Assembly: GCA_013397455.1 (NCBI GenBank)
Contig: VYZB01000223.1
Location: 950,263 to 1,014,262, forward strand
Direction: 5' to 3'
DNA length: 64,000 bases
Origin: Crotophaga sulcirostris
Lineage: Eukaryota > Chordata > Aves > Cuculiformes > Crotophagidae
Shown: piece after piece, positions 50,401 to 62,400 of the stretch
Layout of the letters: each line of letters begins with the position of its first letter
Position numbering within the stretch: position 1 is the stretch's first letter
Position numbers and translations under genes: made by a program
Notes under the pieces: generated by a model
Seen by the model: only the letters and a program-made list of their open reading frames with translations
Databases searched by the model: none
Told to the model about the DNA's origin: nothing

Positions 50401-53400
50401 CTTTTACTTACATTTGCAACTTGGGAAATAGATTTATATCTATAAGAAAACCTTTTAAAGCTACATTTATATAAGTAGACCTTTTAAACTATATTTAAAT
50501 GTGATAAGGCCTGAGATTAAGAGGTCTGTACAATTAAATGTGCATGAACCATTGAAAAGTAGATCTTACATTAAAATTTATTTTTAAATCCTCTGTAGTC
50601 ATTCATATCTTTTCACATTAACATGAATAATTCAGATTCCGTACCAGTGGAGAATTCTTTCTCTTGAAGTTGATAAAAACTCCCACCACTTAGAACTGTT
50701 TGGATGCATCTCATAAAAAGACTAATAATGCTTATTTTATTGAGCATCATTATTACAGCAATTTTGCATCTGGGTGCAGGAAAGGACTGTATTTCTCTCC
50801 CCATGATATCAGGAAAGATGCTGAAACCCAGATTTTAGCGCACTTGGCTGAACAGAATTAATTAACTTCACAAATTAAAAGTCTTGCTGATAGGTTGTTG
50901 CATTTAAAATTCATTCACTGCTAACCTTGTAGGTTTTGCATGCAATACAGAAGTTGCTAGAGACAGAAATTGGCACACTCTTCTCCAAACTGCACCACAT
51001 GGTGATGCTCAGATAAGCTGACACCCTTTGGGGCCACAGTGGAGAACCACCATCTGTGAGAGTAAACAAAAACAAGTAGGAAAACACAAGAGCTGGGATA
51101 TGGGAAGCAGTAGGGACTCCATTTGAAAAGCTGTCTTCAAGGTTTGTCTGCAAGGGGTTGTCTCTGTCCTGCTGCTGCTTCTCTGGTGATAGGGAGAGCT
51201 TTGCAGCTGCAGGAGAGGAGGTCCTGCCTGCTCTCCACCCCTCCTCAGACTGCCAAAGCCCTCCCCCATAGCTGTCAGCCACTTGATAGCAGCTTCTTGA
51301 TAACACAGGTAGCAATCTGTTCATAAACTAGCAGAGTGCAACCCTCACATGGCTCATCCTACCTTTCAGAATATAAACCATAAGCATTATTGGCCTGTCC
51401 ATCATCCTTGGAGGACCAGCTTTCTGCAGTTTGTCTTTGGCACCCAAATTACTGCCGTTTCTATTGAGAAAACGGTAGCACAGTGCCTCAGGGAAACTGA
51501 AAAGCAGAAAACGTAGTTGAAAAGTTTAACCTTGGCTTGTGGCAAGCCAAGAGGTTTCGTATATTTCTGGAAGAGTTCAATAGGGTTCACCAGAGAGGCA
51601 GCATTTCTATATATATTAAAAGCAGAGGCTTGACAGCAAATTGAGTGTCTGGCCATTGAGTATCATAAGGATGTATTGTGACTGTTTTCTCTTTGGAGGG
51701 GAGCCAGCCCTTGCACTGCAGCAGAGGCAGGATCTGGGAAAAAAAAAGGTGCCTTGCCCTGACCCTGTCTTCTAAGAGCAAGCACAGCCTGTCTGTCAGC
51801 TGGGGATGGGAAAAGAGATTTACAGTGCTGCTGGAGCTGTGCTTCCCAGGTGGAGAAACAAGCCTATCAGTGGGCTTCCCTCCTGCATGCTGGATGCTCT
51901 CACCAGGCCAGTGCCCACAGCTGTAGCAGGGCTGAAGGGGCTAAAAAACCACCTGTAGATCTGTTAGTGCCCCAGCAGAGAGCTGCTAGCTCGAGAGAGG
52001 TGAGGAAGTAGGAACCACTAAATCTCTCAGCTCATTTGTTTCATTCCTGCAGTGCCCTCCACTCCTTTACTATGCAAAAGACAATTAATACCCTATTTTT
52101 CTAAACAACCCAAAAAATGTTTGTTGCACCCCTAAAGCTACTTGACTAGGTGAGAAGGGATTTTTTTTTTTTTATAAAAAAGAAGCAAATGAGGTTCATG
52201 GCTTTTAGATGGTTGCTCTGACCAGGAGTCATCTAAGAAAAGCTCGACCTCTCTTCAGTATCTTCAGCTAATTACTTAAACATGGAAATCAAGTTGATTT
52301 GTCAACTGTTGTACTTACATAGATATATTTCAGCAGCCACAGAGGCATCATGAGGTCTCTGAAGCATTTCTAAGAAGCCTTTACCCCTATCGTACTGAGA
52401 TTCTGGAGTAGGTTGAATATGACTTAGAAGCAATCCTCCTTCAAAGGATAATCACACAATACTAACTCCCTCAAGGCTGCAGGGTGGATTTATGGCTGTG
52501 TGACACGGCAGGTATTTGAGTTATTGGAAAGTGAAGGAAAATGTAGCTGAATATTTGAGTCATTGAAAGAATTTTTGAGTAAGCAGCTTGGCATGTTCGA
52601 GTGGGTATGGATGAAATTAGGACTGCGTTTTAGACTCTGATTCTATCGGATGGTTGTATATTATTAGGAGTGTAAATCCAGCCTTCTATTGTAGCTGTAT
52701 ATTTAATTTCACGAGCTGCCACAATCTGCTTCATTCTTACTCAGTTGTCAGAAAGTATGTAAGCTAACGAAGTGTTTATTGTCACCTGAAAATGAAAGTT
52801 TTATAAGATGAATAGAAAACTGGTTGGAGGTGAGCTACTTAATAAACAACAGAAACAAAGGCAGTCTTGCTTTTGAAGCTGAGTATTCTGGCTTGTATCC
52901 TTGGAAGTGAACCCAGTGTCAATACAATTTGGCAAAAAGGCATTGTTTTAGTTTTGTCAGAAAATGGTGCTTCAGCTGAGGTAGCCCAGCAGTTTGTAAG
53001 GATGGTAACAGAAAAAAGCATCCTAATTTTCACCTGTTTCTTTCTTTGCTGTTTGTGGTAAGAACTGAAAACAAACCGATGACAAACCTTGCTAATGTTA
53101 TGGGATTTAAAAAGAAGGGAAAGCTGGGGAATCAGGGCACCGAGTTGAGTCAGTTTCTCTGTTCTGCCAAGTTCTTCCTTTGTGTTCTTGGTCAGTTTGT
53201 GAGTGACCCCATCCCTTCAGCTTTCCAAGACATGTTGAAAGAAATGAGAATTAACATTGGCTGTTCATCCTTTAGGAGATAAAAAGAAAGAACTAAGGCG
53301 GACATGACCATTATAAGTTGATTCTTGATGTGTTCAGTCCAGGAACTGACATGCTCCCTATTGACTAGAGCAAGTATATCAGATGCTACCAGCATCTCTG

Positions 53401-56400
53401 GGCTGAAGTGAGGATTTCAGAAGACAGGCGAGGGTCCATGTTTAATTCTGAATTACAACCGCATTCATACTTGTGTTGATGCCCATTGATTGGAATGCAA
53501 GTGAAAGGCATTCACCACCAGAGTTGATTTCTCACTCACCATGAGGACTTCTTGCGGCAAGTAAGAAAATGTCAGCTTTTTGTGTTGCTGTATCTCTATT
53601 TTTTTTTTAGGGAAAGCAAAGGAATGAACAGGAATAGACTATGTTTATGTACTTTGGTGCTGATAGCAGTGGAGTTTGATGAGTCAGTTGTTCAGTTCTG
53701 ATGGCAAAGTCTCATTGCCTTGTGTTATAAGATGCTTCTGGCTGGTTTGGGTTTGTTTTGTTGTTTTGTTTGGGTTGGTTGTTTGTTTTTAATAATGAGG
53801 TGTTATTAAACCATACCTGCTATTTAATATCTTATGTACAGCTAATTTGTGGAAAAGAAAAAATAACAATAATCAAAAATTAGGAAGCATTTTATTCTGC
53901 AGCTAAAAGGATTTTCTAGAAGATTATTCTATCTAACATACAAATACAGAGCCCTATTCTTAAAGAACATATGCCATTTCCTCAAATAGAAGATAAACAC
54001 AATATACATCCATTGTTCACTCAGTACAGGAGTATGCACATTATGCACTTGTGGACATTTGATAAATGCGTAAGAATAGCTGGCTAGATGCAGTTTTTAT
54101 TGACTCACAGGTGGTTTTGACCAAGCTAAAATATGAATTGCTGCTTAAGAGGACACAAATCTTGATTCATCAAAGCATCCTAGTATGACATTATTCATAC
54201 ACAGTCAATATGTGAAAATGCAACTTTTGTGTTTAATGCATCTGTCATGAAAATGCTTACTGAACAACATGAAGTAGAACAGAAAACCAAGTACAGTGTA
54301 ATGAAATGCTAATGTGCCAATGTAGCAAATACTCACATAGTAACCTCTGATGAATGGTTGTCACTGTAGTCCAAGGCCAATTGAATATACTTTTATTGTA
54401 AATAATCTGTCCTTGGGCTTTCTGTGAAGAAGTGACAAATGTGTGGTATTCCGTTGTCTTCTGCTACATAAGTTAAGGACAAGAAGTTCATCAATTCTGG
54501 AATTACTCTCAGCATCTGGAAGCAAAAAAAAAATAGATGCTAATGCATAAATAAATCTTTTGGGTCCTTTCAAGATTCATATTCTGCTTCATTGTGTATG
54601 ATGGTGCAGATGAAAATGCAGTTTGCAGAAGGATGAGCCATTGTCCTTCATCTCCTTTGTTCTACTTGCAGGTATAGAAATGAACGGGAATATCAACAGA
54701 AGCTAAAAGAAACCCTTGAACGCCTTAATAAGGTAAGCCTGGAAAAATGGAAAAAGTAAGGTCTTCATATATTTTTTTCGTTGGTTTGAATTACTACAGC
54801 AAGCTGCTTTGAAGAAGCAGTGGGAAGTTAAAATGTCGGAGCAACTGGCTCCTGCAGTCATTTTGGGACCTGGAGTTGACATACGAGTTACTTCTTCCAC
54901 ATCCAATGCAAACTTTGCTAATTCACCCTTGCTGAACACCTGGCGCATGTTTAAGTGCCTTTAAAACCTCTTTTCAACTCTTTTAATACAATTTTTTTTT
55001 TAACCTGAAGGACAGTTTCTCTCTGAGTGAACTAGAGTCTATGCATAGAGGTAGGAGAAGCCCATTTATTAGTGCAACCTATACAAATATCTAGGAGTCT
55101 GGAATATGACTGGAGAAAACAGGTTGCTAAATGCCTTCTTCCCCCCCGCTTTTTTAAATAAAGCTGCTGTATTGAGGTATATTTAGAACTTACATAATGG
55201 CATGAGAAAATGCTGATTTTGTACAAGTCTTGAAGTCTGGTGGGTTTCAAAGCTCCTTGCAGGATATGGTCAGCCCTTCCCAGGTCAGATCCTCAACCTC
55301 CCATTAGGTTTCCAAGTAAAAGAGAAGCCACAAAAAAACCTTATTTGTTCCTTTCACAGTGAAACGTGAGGGTTGTTTACATCAAGCTGCACTTCCCTGA
55401 ATTAATACCATAGGAAGATTATTATTGTTGTTGTTATTATTATTATTTCTACTATTACAAGTGCTCAGATAAAAGATAAACATTTACTAGCATATTTAGG
55501 AAGTTTCAAAATCAGATGCGTAAAACTCAGAAAGCCTGATTCATCCTCTCTTGCTACTAGTTTTCATCTGAGTGAATAAAGTTTTATTACCCCAGTTCTA
55601 TTTTTCACAGCTTATCCTTAATCTTCTGTATTGGGAAAAATTATGGGTGAATTAGAGAGTTTTTTTTTATTTCCCTGCTACAAGTGACAGGAGCTCTTCG
55701 GTTTGAGCAGTCTCATATCAGTGATAGGCATGTTTTATTTAAAAAAATGTGTGTTTTAGCATTTCTGTCTTCTATGAGCTCTAGATATCCTGCATCAGTG
55801 CTATTTTCCAGTGTGCTAGCAGGGCACTTAAACATCCTGCAAGCTCTGAAAAAATATTTGTGGAGGTAAACATTTTGCATGGGGCAACTGGAGTCAGTGT
55901 GCCTGTCTTTATGGTTCCTCTGAGCCAATCTACGGCTAAAAAATAATGAATTGATTTGACAGCCTCAGGCACAGCTGACAAAACCTTGAGCTACAGGGGC
56001 TGTTTTTATCCCAGGCTGCTTCTGGGCTGCTGCTGGCTGCAGGAGCTCCTTGTAATGGGGCACAAAATGCTGGAGAGAACACAGCTAATTGATTTTCTGT
56101 ATGGTGCCCAAGACATAGCCTGAAACTCTTTTGGACAGATAGAGAATCAGTTTGGAAAATCAGCAAACAGTGGTTCTGGTGAGATCTAAGGGATCCATGG
56201 TAAATGAAAATTCTGCTTCAGCACACGCATCAACGTTCTGGAATCAGCACCTAAAGCAGAATGGCTTTTTGGAAGTTGAGTGAATAGCAAATGCTGCAAA
56301 TTTCAGAAGAAATGTGTAGGCACTGTGTTGTTCTGACCTACAGCATCGATACAGCTGCTCGGTCTGAAAGCAGGGAATAAAAGCAAAAGTACTTCTCCCC

Positions 56401-59400
56401 TTGGAAGGAACATTTGAGAAGCTGAATGCTGCTTTTGCTTATTACATGCAGAAATATTTGCTTATTGGTACTATATAGGAGCCTGGGGGCTTTTTTTGGC
56501 TCCCCCCCAACCCTCCCAACATGACCATTGTCCTGCTGATCTTCCTTTCAATAGGAAGGCAGAGGAGTGCAGAAAAGCAGCCGGCATTCCTGATGACTGG
56601 CTCTGAATGTGCTGGTCTGGATGTGTCTGCATCAGCCGCTGTCCCACAAAGCAGAGAGACCTCTGGAGAGGTCTCTGGCTGGGAGGCTCAGCCACATAAT
56701 GAGACAGCTAACATCTACACATTTTTGGAATAGCACATGCTGTGCACGTGCAAAAAGAAAACTCTCCTTCTACCAGTCATGTGCTGCACTCATAGATTTC
56801 AGTCTTTTATTTGCAACCCGTGATCCACTCAGTGACACATATTTATAGCTGGGAATGGCACGTAGGTAATTTTAAAGGGATAGCTTTAAATTATTATTTT
56901 TTTTTTTTTTACACTTTAAGTTCAATGCAGAAATAAAATTTTCTTGAAGCAACTTACAAACTTGTGGGGGAACTTACTGTTTTTGTACAGTTGCCAGGAA
57001 AACTCAGTTGACAACTTTTGAGATACTTTTTCAAAAGCAATATTTTACAGTATTAGTTAATGATAAACCTAACCAAGAAGGCATGCATTAGGTAGAATAA
57101 TAAAGCTGTTCCCCTCATACTTTTATGTTTGTAAAATATATAGCTAAGTTCCATGAAATTTTTTCTATATTCAAGCTGTTATATTAAATAATATAACATA
57201 GGAAATATCAAATTAGACCTTTGAATAGAAATGGAGATTCCACTGGATTTAGATACCAGTGCCACTCATACCTATGTACTTTGAGATCATGTTTACTAGT
57301 CCTATGCCTTTTCTCTGAATTAATTGGACATTATAAACGTTCATCCTCACAACCACCAATATATTAGAAACTTCTGCAGCAAACTGACTTTTTCTGGACT
57401 TGCTCACCATTCATTTTCATTTCCAGAAATAGCTCCAAATCTGATAAACATTTGTGACATATCAGAACACACCAAAAGGAGTGAAAATTCTTTGGACCAT
57501 CCTGGTTTTTTTTATAAGGGATTCTTTGCTGGGGATATTAAAAAGGTGTCAAGATACCACAGGCCCTGCCATAAACACCAGAGAAACCAATGCGTTAGTC
57601 TGCTGATTTCATCTGTTTAAGATTCATGCACCGTTGCAAGCTTTTAGCGTCAAAAACCCGTATTTCATAGTGTCTATTATTTGGCTCCCAGAATTCATAA
57701 AGTATATGGTAAACGTATTTTGACAATGCCAGTGCCAAACTATACCATAAATTATTTTTGTGTGGAAAAGCGGCATGTACAATAGGAGAACACGATTAAT
57801 AAGATGCCTGGTTTTCTTGCTGATTTTATAATACTTTTGTACACTTTAATTCTCCATGCAGGCTGCTACACGTGTACAAAGACATTATTGCTAAGTGGCT
57901 GCTGTGGTTTTGGCTCTCCAGCCACAGGTACTGACCGTGCCGTATGTCTCTGCATTGCAGGAAGCTGATGAAGCACTGCTGTGCAACCTGGAGCTGCAGA
58001 TCGAGTCCCAGTTCCTGCAGGATGATATCAATGCCACAAAGGACAGATACAAGAAGGTAAGAGGCTGAATTTGCCATCTTCTTTAGATCTTTCTTCTAGA
58101 GACATGTTTGAAGATTTGCCCTTCTCCATGATCTGTCCAGTGGTAAATTAAAGGAAATCCTATTTGTGTATTGGTGGATAAAGCACTATGTTCTTTCAAC
58201 GGGCACAAAAGCTGTAGTGTGAAGGTCAAGCCCACCAGCTGAATGGCTGCAAGCATCCAGATGGAATCCCTCAAGGTCTAATGTCTGCACCTGTAGCAGT
58301 ATCTTGAATTTGTTGACCTTTTACCATGATTCAACTCGACATGCTGGTCAAGAAGTCTTCTATTTCATGCTAATAAGCTATTGCTTTCAGCAGAGGGGGA
58401 TTCCCAGTTTTCTGGGCCAGAGCATTCCAGTTAATTAGCAGAAATAAGCCTGTGGTGGCATTATTACACTGCAGCCAACTAACACATGCAGCCCCCTTCT
58501 CTTTCTTAGGAGAGCTGTAAGGCTAAGTGTCAACCCACTGTCCCATCTTGGCTGCTTTTGAAAAAGACGACTCTCTTTTTTTTGGACCGCATGCAAAGAT
58601 ATTTGTTGTCCTCATTTTTATATTCTCCCGTGAAATCACAAATCACAAAACCTTTAATTAAGACTGTGAATTATACTGTCACTTAGCCAAACACCTATAA
58701 CGCACCCTCAGCATGATGAAACTCCCAGCATACATACACTCAAAATCAAGTCTAAAACCATATTCCAAAATCAAGTCTGAACATGAACGGGACTTTTACA
58801 TGCTGAAAGAAGTAAATATCCAGGAACAAACCCCAGAAATGGAGCAGATTGGAGGCTGCAACTTGCTATGGCATTTCCTGATGAAAATGTTTTTTACTTC
58901 ACCACAGAACCTTATGGAAATCCAGACCTATGTCAGTGTTTTGCAGCAGATCATCCAGACAACCCCTCGCGTGTCCCCTATAACCACTGGCATCTGTGAG
59001 GTAAGTATTGCTGTTGGTAAATATGTGCTGCTCTAACAAAAGAAAGAGACAATGTCTACTCCTAAAACCCACCTGGTCCTCTAACTGGCACTCCAAGGTT
59101 AGATGAAAACTGCAACAACTATGAGTAAGTACTGAATTCTGTAGATGAGAGAAAAGAACTAACTGTAGCTTTGGTAAGCTGAAGTGATCAGGAGAAGAGA
59201 GATTGCAATAGTCAGGTGTACTCCAGCATAGGTATTAGCCCCAAAAAGGAGTAGTTCAAAGTAATTGAAGTAGTTGTGCTTCCTGTCTGAGGAAGAGCTG
59301 GCAGGATATATAAATATTTACAAAGGGAGTAAGTATTATTCTGAAGGAGTAAGATGTGGTGAAAAATTGTGAGTCAAATAAATTGCTGCAGACTAGATGA

Positions 59401-62400
59401 AAACTTGGTGATTCCTACTGATATGAGTGGCTATGCCAAGAACATTTATTAGTTGGAAGAAGATAAGAACAGCTACATCTACAGTGTCTAACTTCAACAT
59501 CAGCTGTATTTCTACAGTCCTGTCATCTGACATCTTTTATTCTTAAAGCTATGCTATAGGGATTTAGTTGAGGTTCAATACCCATTTTTTATTTGTCTTT
59601 TGTCATTTTCTATTTGTCTTTACAGTTTATTTCCAGCAGTAGAATTTCTTTGGGTACTTCTAAAAAAGAGTGAAACGTGCTTTTCTGTACACATGTTTTT
59701 TCCTTCCAACCAGGAAAAACTGATAGCAGAGAGGAGGATCCCTGTTCTGCAGAGCCAGCTGGAGGAATACAAGAGCATCCTCTGCCAGCTACAGGCACAG
59801 AAATACAAACTGCAGACAGAGGTATTGCCATAACTAGCCATAAACACAACTGTAATGCTCATGAGCTCTGGTCTTTTTATAGCCACAGGGTCTTGTGAAC
59901 TCAGTTGACTTGGAGGCTTGGAGATGTGTTTTCATTTTATTTTCCACCTTTTTGTCAGCTGTTTCATTCCCTTTCTCTTGGTGGTCCAAGTCATTAGGTT
60001 TAGATGGCAAGGGAGGGCTGTAGGTATCATAGCCACAATGAAGCTGTCCTTGCCCTGTCGGAGTAGCTGGTGGAAGAAGGTTTCCATTATGAATTCCTGC
60101 AGGACAGAGTCAGCAGGATGTCGTGGATGGAAAAGTCACATGGCTGGTCTTGCTTGCTTGCTTTTTTACTGAACAAAGGTTGGAAATTGGCTCCATGAAA
60201 AATGATGGGGGAACTTCAGGGCTCTGCCCAGTCCTTTCCATCAGTGCCACATCCAGTGCTGAGCTTGCTGTGAGAAGGACTGGACAGACCTGGTCAAAAC
60301 TGAAATAGATACATGTGGCATCCTGTGTGCATCCCTGTCACCACTAAGCACTAAGTCTACACCTCTCCTGTGCTTCAACACTACTAGCACCAAACCCACC
60401 TACTTTTGACAATTCCTGGTTTGAAGAAAATGATGGGCCAAGACCTTCCCTTGTTGTTCCTGCCCATTTCCCAGCCAAACATGCTGTAGATCAGCCAATG
60501 TCTCCAAGTGAGCGTGCAGTGTAGGGACGAAGGTGACAGGAGATGGAGGGGCAGCTAAAGGCTACAGCAAACAGAAAGCAGACCTGGATAATTGCCAACA
60601 GCAGATCTACCCTCCACACAGTTGAATGAATATTTCTTACTGGATAGGGATGGAGAATGACCACATTATGTCCCCCAAATACAGCTTCCTTTGTGCCTTG
60701 AGTTGTCTGGTTGGGTTGAGTGGTGATATACTATCATAAAACACCTTTTTGTGGAATTTTGGACTCTTCTGTACAGTCAGAGCAGCAGCTCTTAACTTCC
60801 TGAGTGTAACTTGTCTCACTAGGGCACTTGGGGACAGTGCTACCCCCAGGTCTTTTTCTCAGTCTCTTTCTTGTCTGATGCTCGGTTGGAAAGGACAGAT
60901 GAGCTCTGGGAAGGGCAAGAATCAATATAGTGACAAATGAGATACTGAATCAATACAGAAAAAAAGAGGAGAAAATCAGCCTTCTGCTGGCAGATGGAGA
61001 GGCGCTCTCTGGGGAATCAGTTGTGCTGCTTTCAAAATGGAAACTTTATGTCCCATTCAGAGTTCGCTAATATATTCATTCTCATGCCGTGAGACTAAAA
61101 GAATGAAATAACTTTATGATGACATGGTTGCTTGTGAAGGCTGGAGCTGATGACTGAGGTGACATGGAGCTCCTTTGTTTTCCTATTTCCTATTTTTGAA
61201 CCCAATAAATGTGTTACCAAGAAATTATTGATCTCACCTCAGCGGTGCTGGACACTAAAGGGGTCTGTGGTGTCTTGGTCCATGGGTACAATGCAATATA
61301 ACCAAACTAATACCAAGCGTTTTAGCTCCTAAATTTCGGTTCTTAAAAGGCTTTTGAAAAACTTGCCTATAACATATAGAAATAAATCAATTATTAAAGA
61401 ATCCATTAGTCAGTTATTGCCCCATTATCTTTTTGTGAGTGCATAACTTTAAAAGCTATTTGAAAAGGGAAAAAAAGAAATCCCAAGTGATAAAGAAAAT
61501 AGCATAAATACCAAAAAGTAGCGGAAGAAAGTGAGAGCAGAATTACATTGTCAAAATATTCCACCTGTAACTCCTGCCCCTTGTTTTTGCAAGGGACTCA
61601 GTGCCACCTCCTGGTTGATGCACACTCTGATGACTGGCGTTGAAGCCTTACTTACTGCACAGCAGTTATTTTTATCGCTAAAGCAAAAAAGCCTTGGAAC
61701 TGAATTCAAAAGGGAAGATTTTCATTAAAAAAAAGACTCTTTCTTAATCTTTATTTCTTAGTCTGTGGACCACAGAGAAGGAAAAACAGTGTTTTCCTGG
61801 GCATGTCTTCCCAGTTAAGCATTTCTGCTGTCCTTGGAAGACACTGCTTGCTCTGCCGAGGCTGTTCAGGGTGTGTTGAGGGCCACATGGTGAGGCATCA
61901 GCCAGCCTCATGGGCCTAGGGAAGGAGACATCGCACAGCTGTTCCCCTTGTTCAGGCTGATTCCATCAGGCTTATTGTGGAGGAGAAGTCCTGGGATAGA
62001 TAAGAGGTGTGCGTATATGAGGGCTTATTAGTTTTGAATAAAAAAACCAAACGCAGTGAAACTGCTGCTGTGTTTCAGCGGTGCAGCCTCACACATCATA
62101 ATAAAATATGTCTTACCTTTAATTACTCCTGAAATAAGAGATGCTGAATGCTTCAGGGCTGCTTCTTTCACCCACCAATTTTGTTCACCAGACAACCATG
62201 CTGGAGCAAGCGATTAAAAACACGCAGGAGAGTTATGACGATGAAATTCAGCTTTACAATGAGCAGATTGAAAACCTTAGGAAGGGGATAGAGGAGGCCG
62301 AGAAGACCTTGGAGAAGTACACAACCGACTGCCGCCAGCTAGTGATCTACCAGCAGTCCCTGGAGAACGAGCTGGAACGGTACAAGCGTATCATCGAGAA

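Larger units (their letters stand above)
47461..54671 (+). other. BFSP1: BFSP1 intron 1 (7.2 kb)
   Basis: Donor GTAAGG, acceptor CTACTTGCAG. I see no embedded gene or CR1 copy. It holds an A-rich run (48848-48873), a T-run near 52162-52174 and a GTTT-rich tract (53745-53790). Around 52515-52580 the motif TATTTGAGT.ATTG(A/G)AA is imperfectly repeated. Long first introns often house enhancers, but none is evident by eye. Confidence 0.9.
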
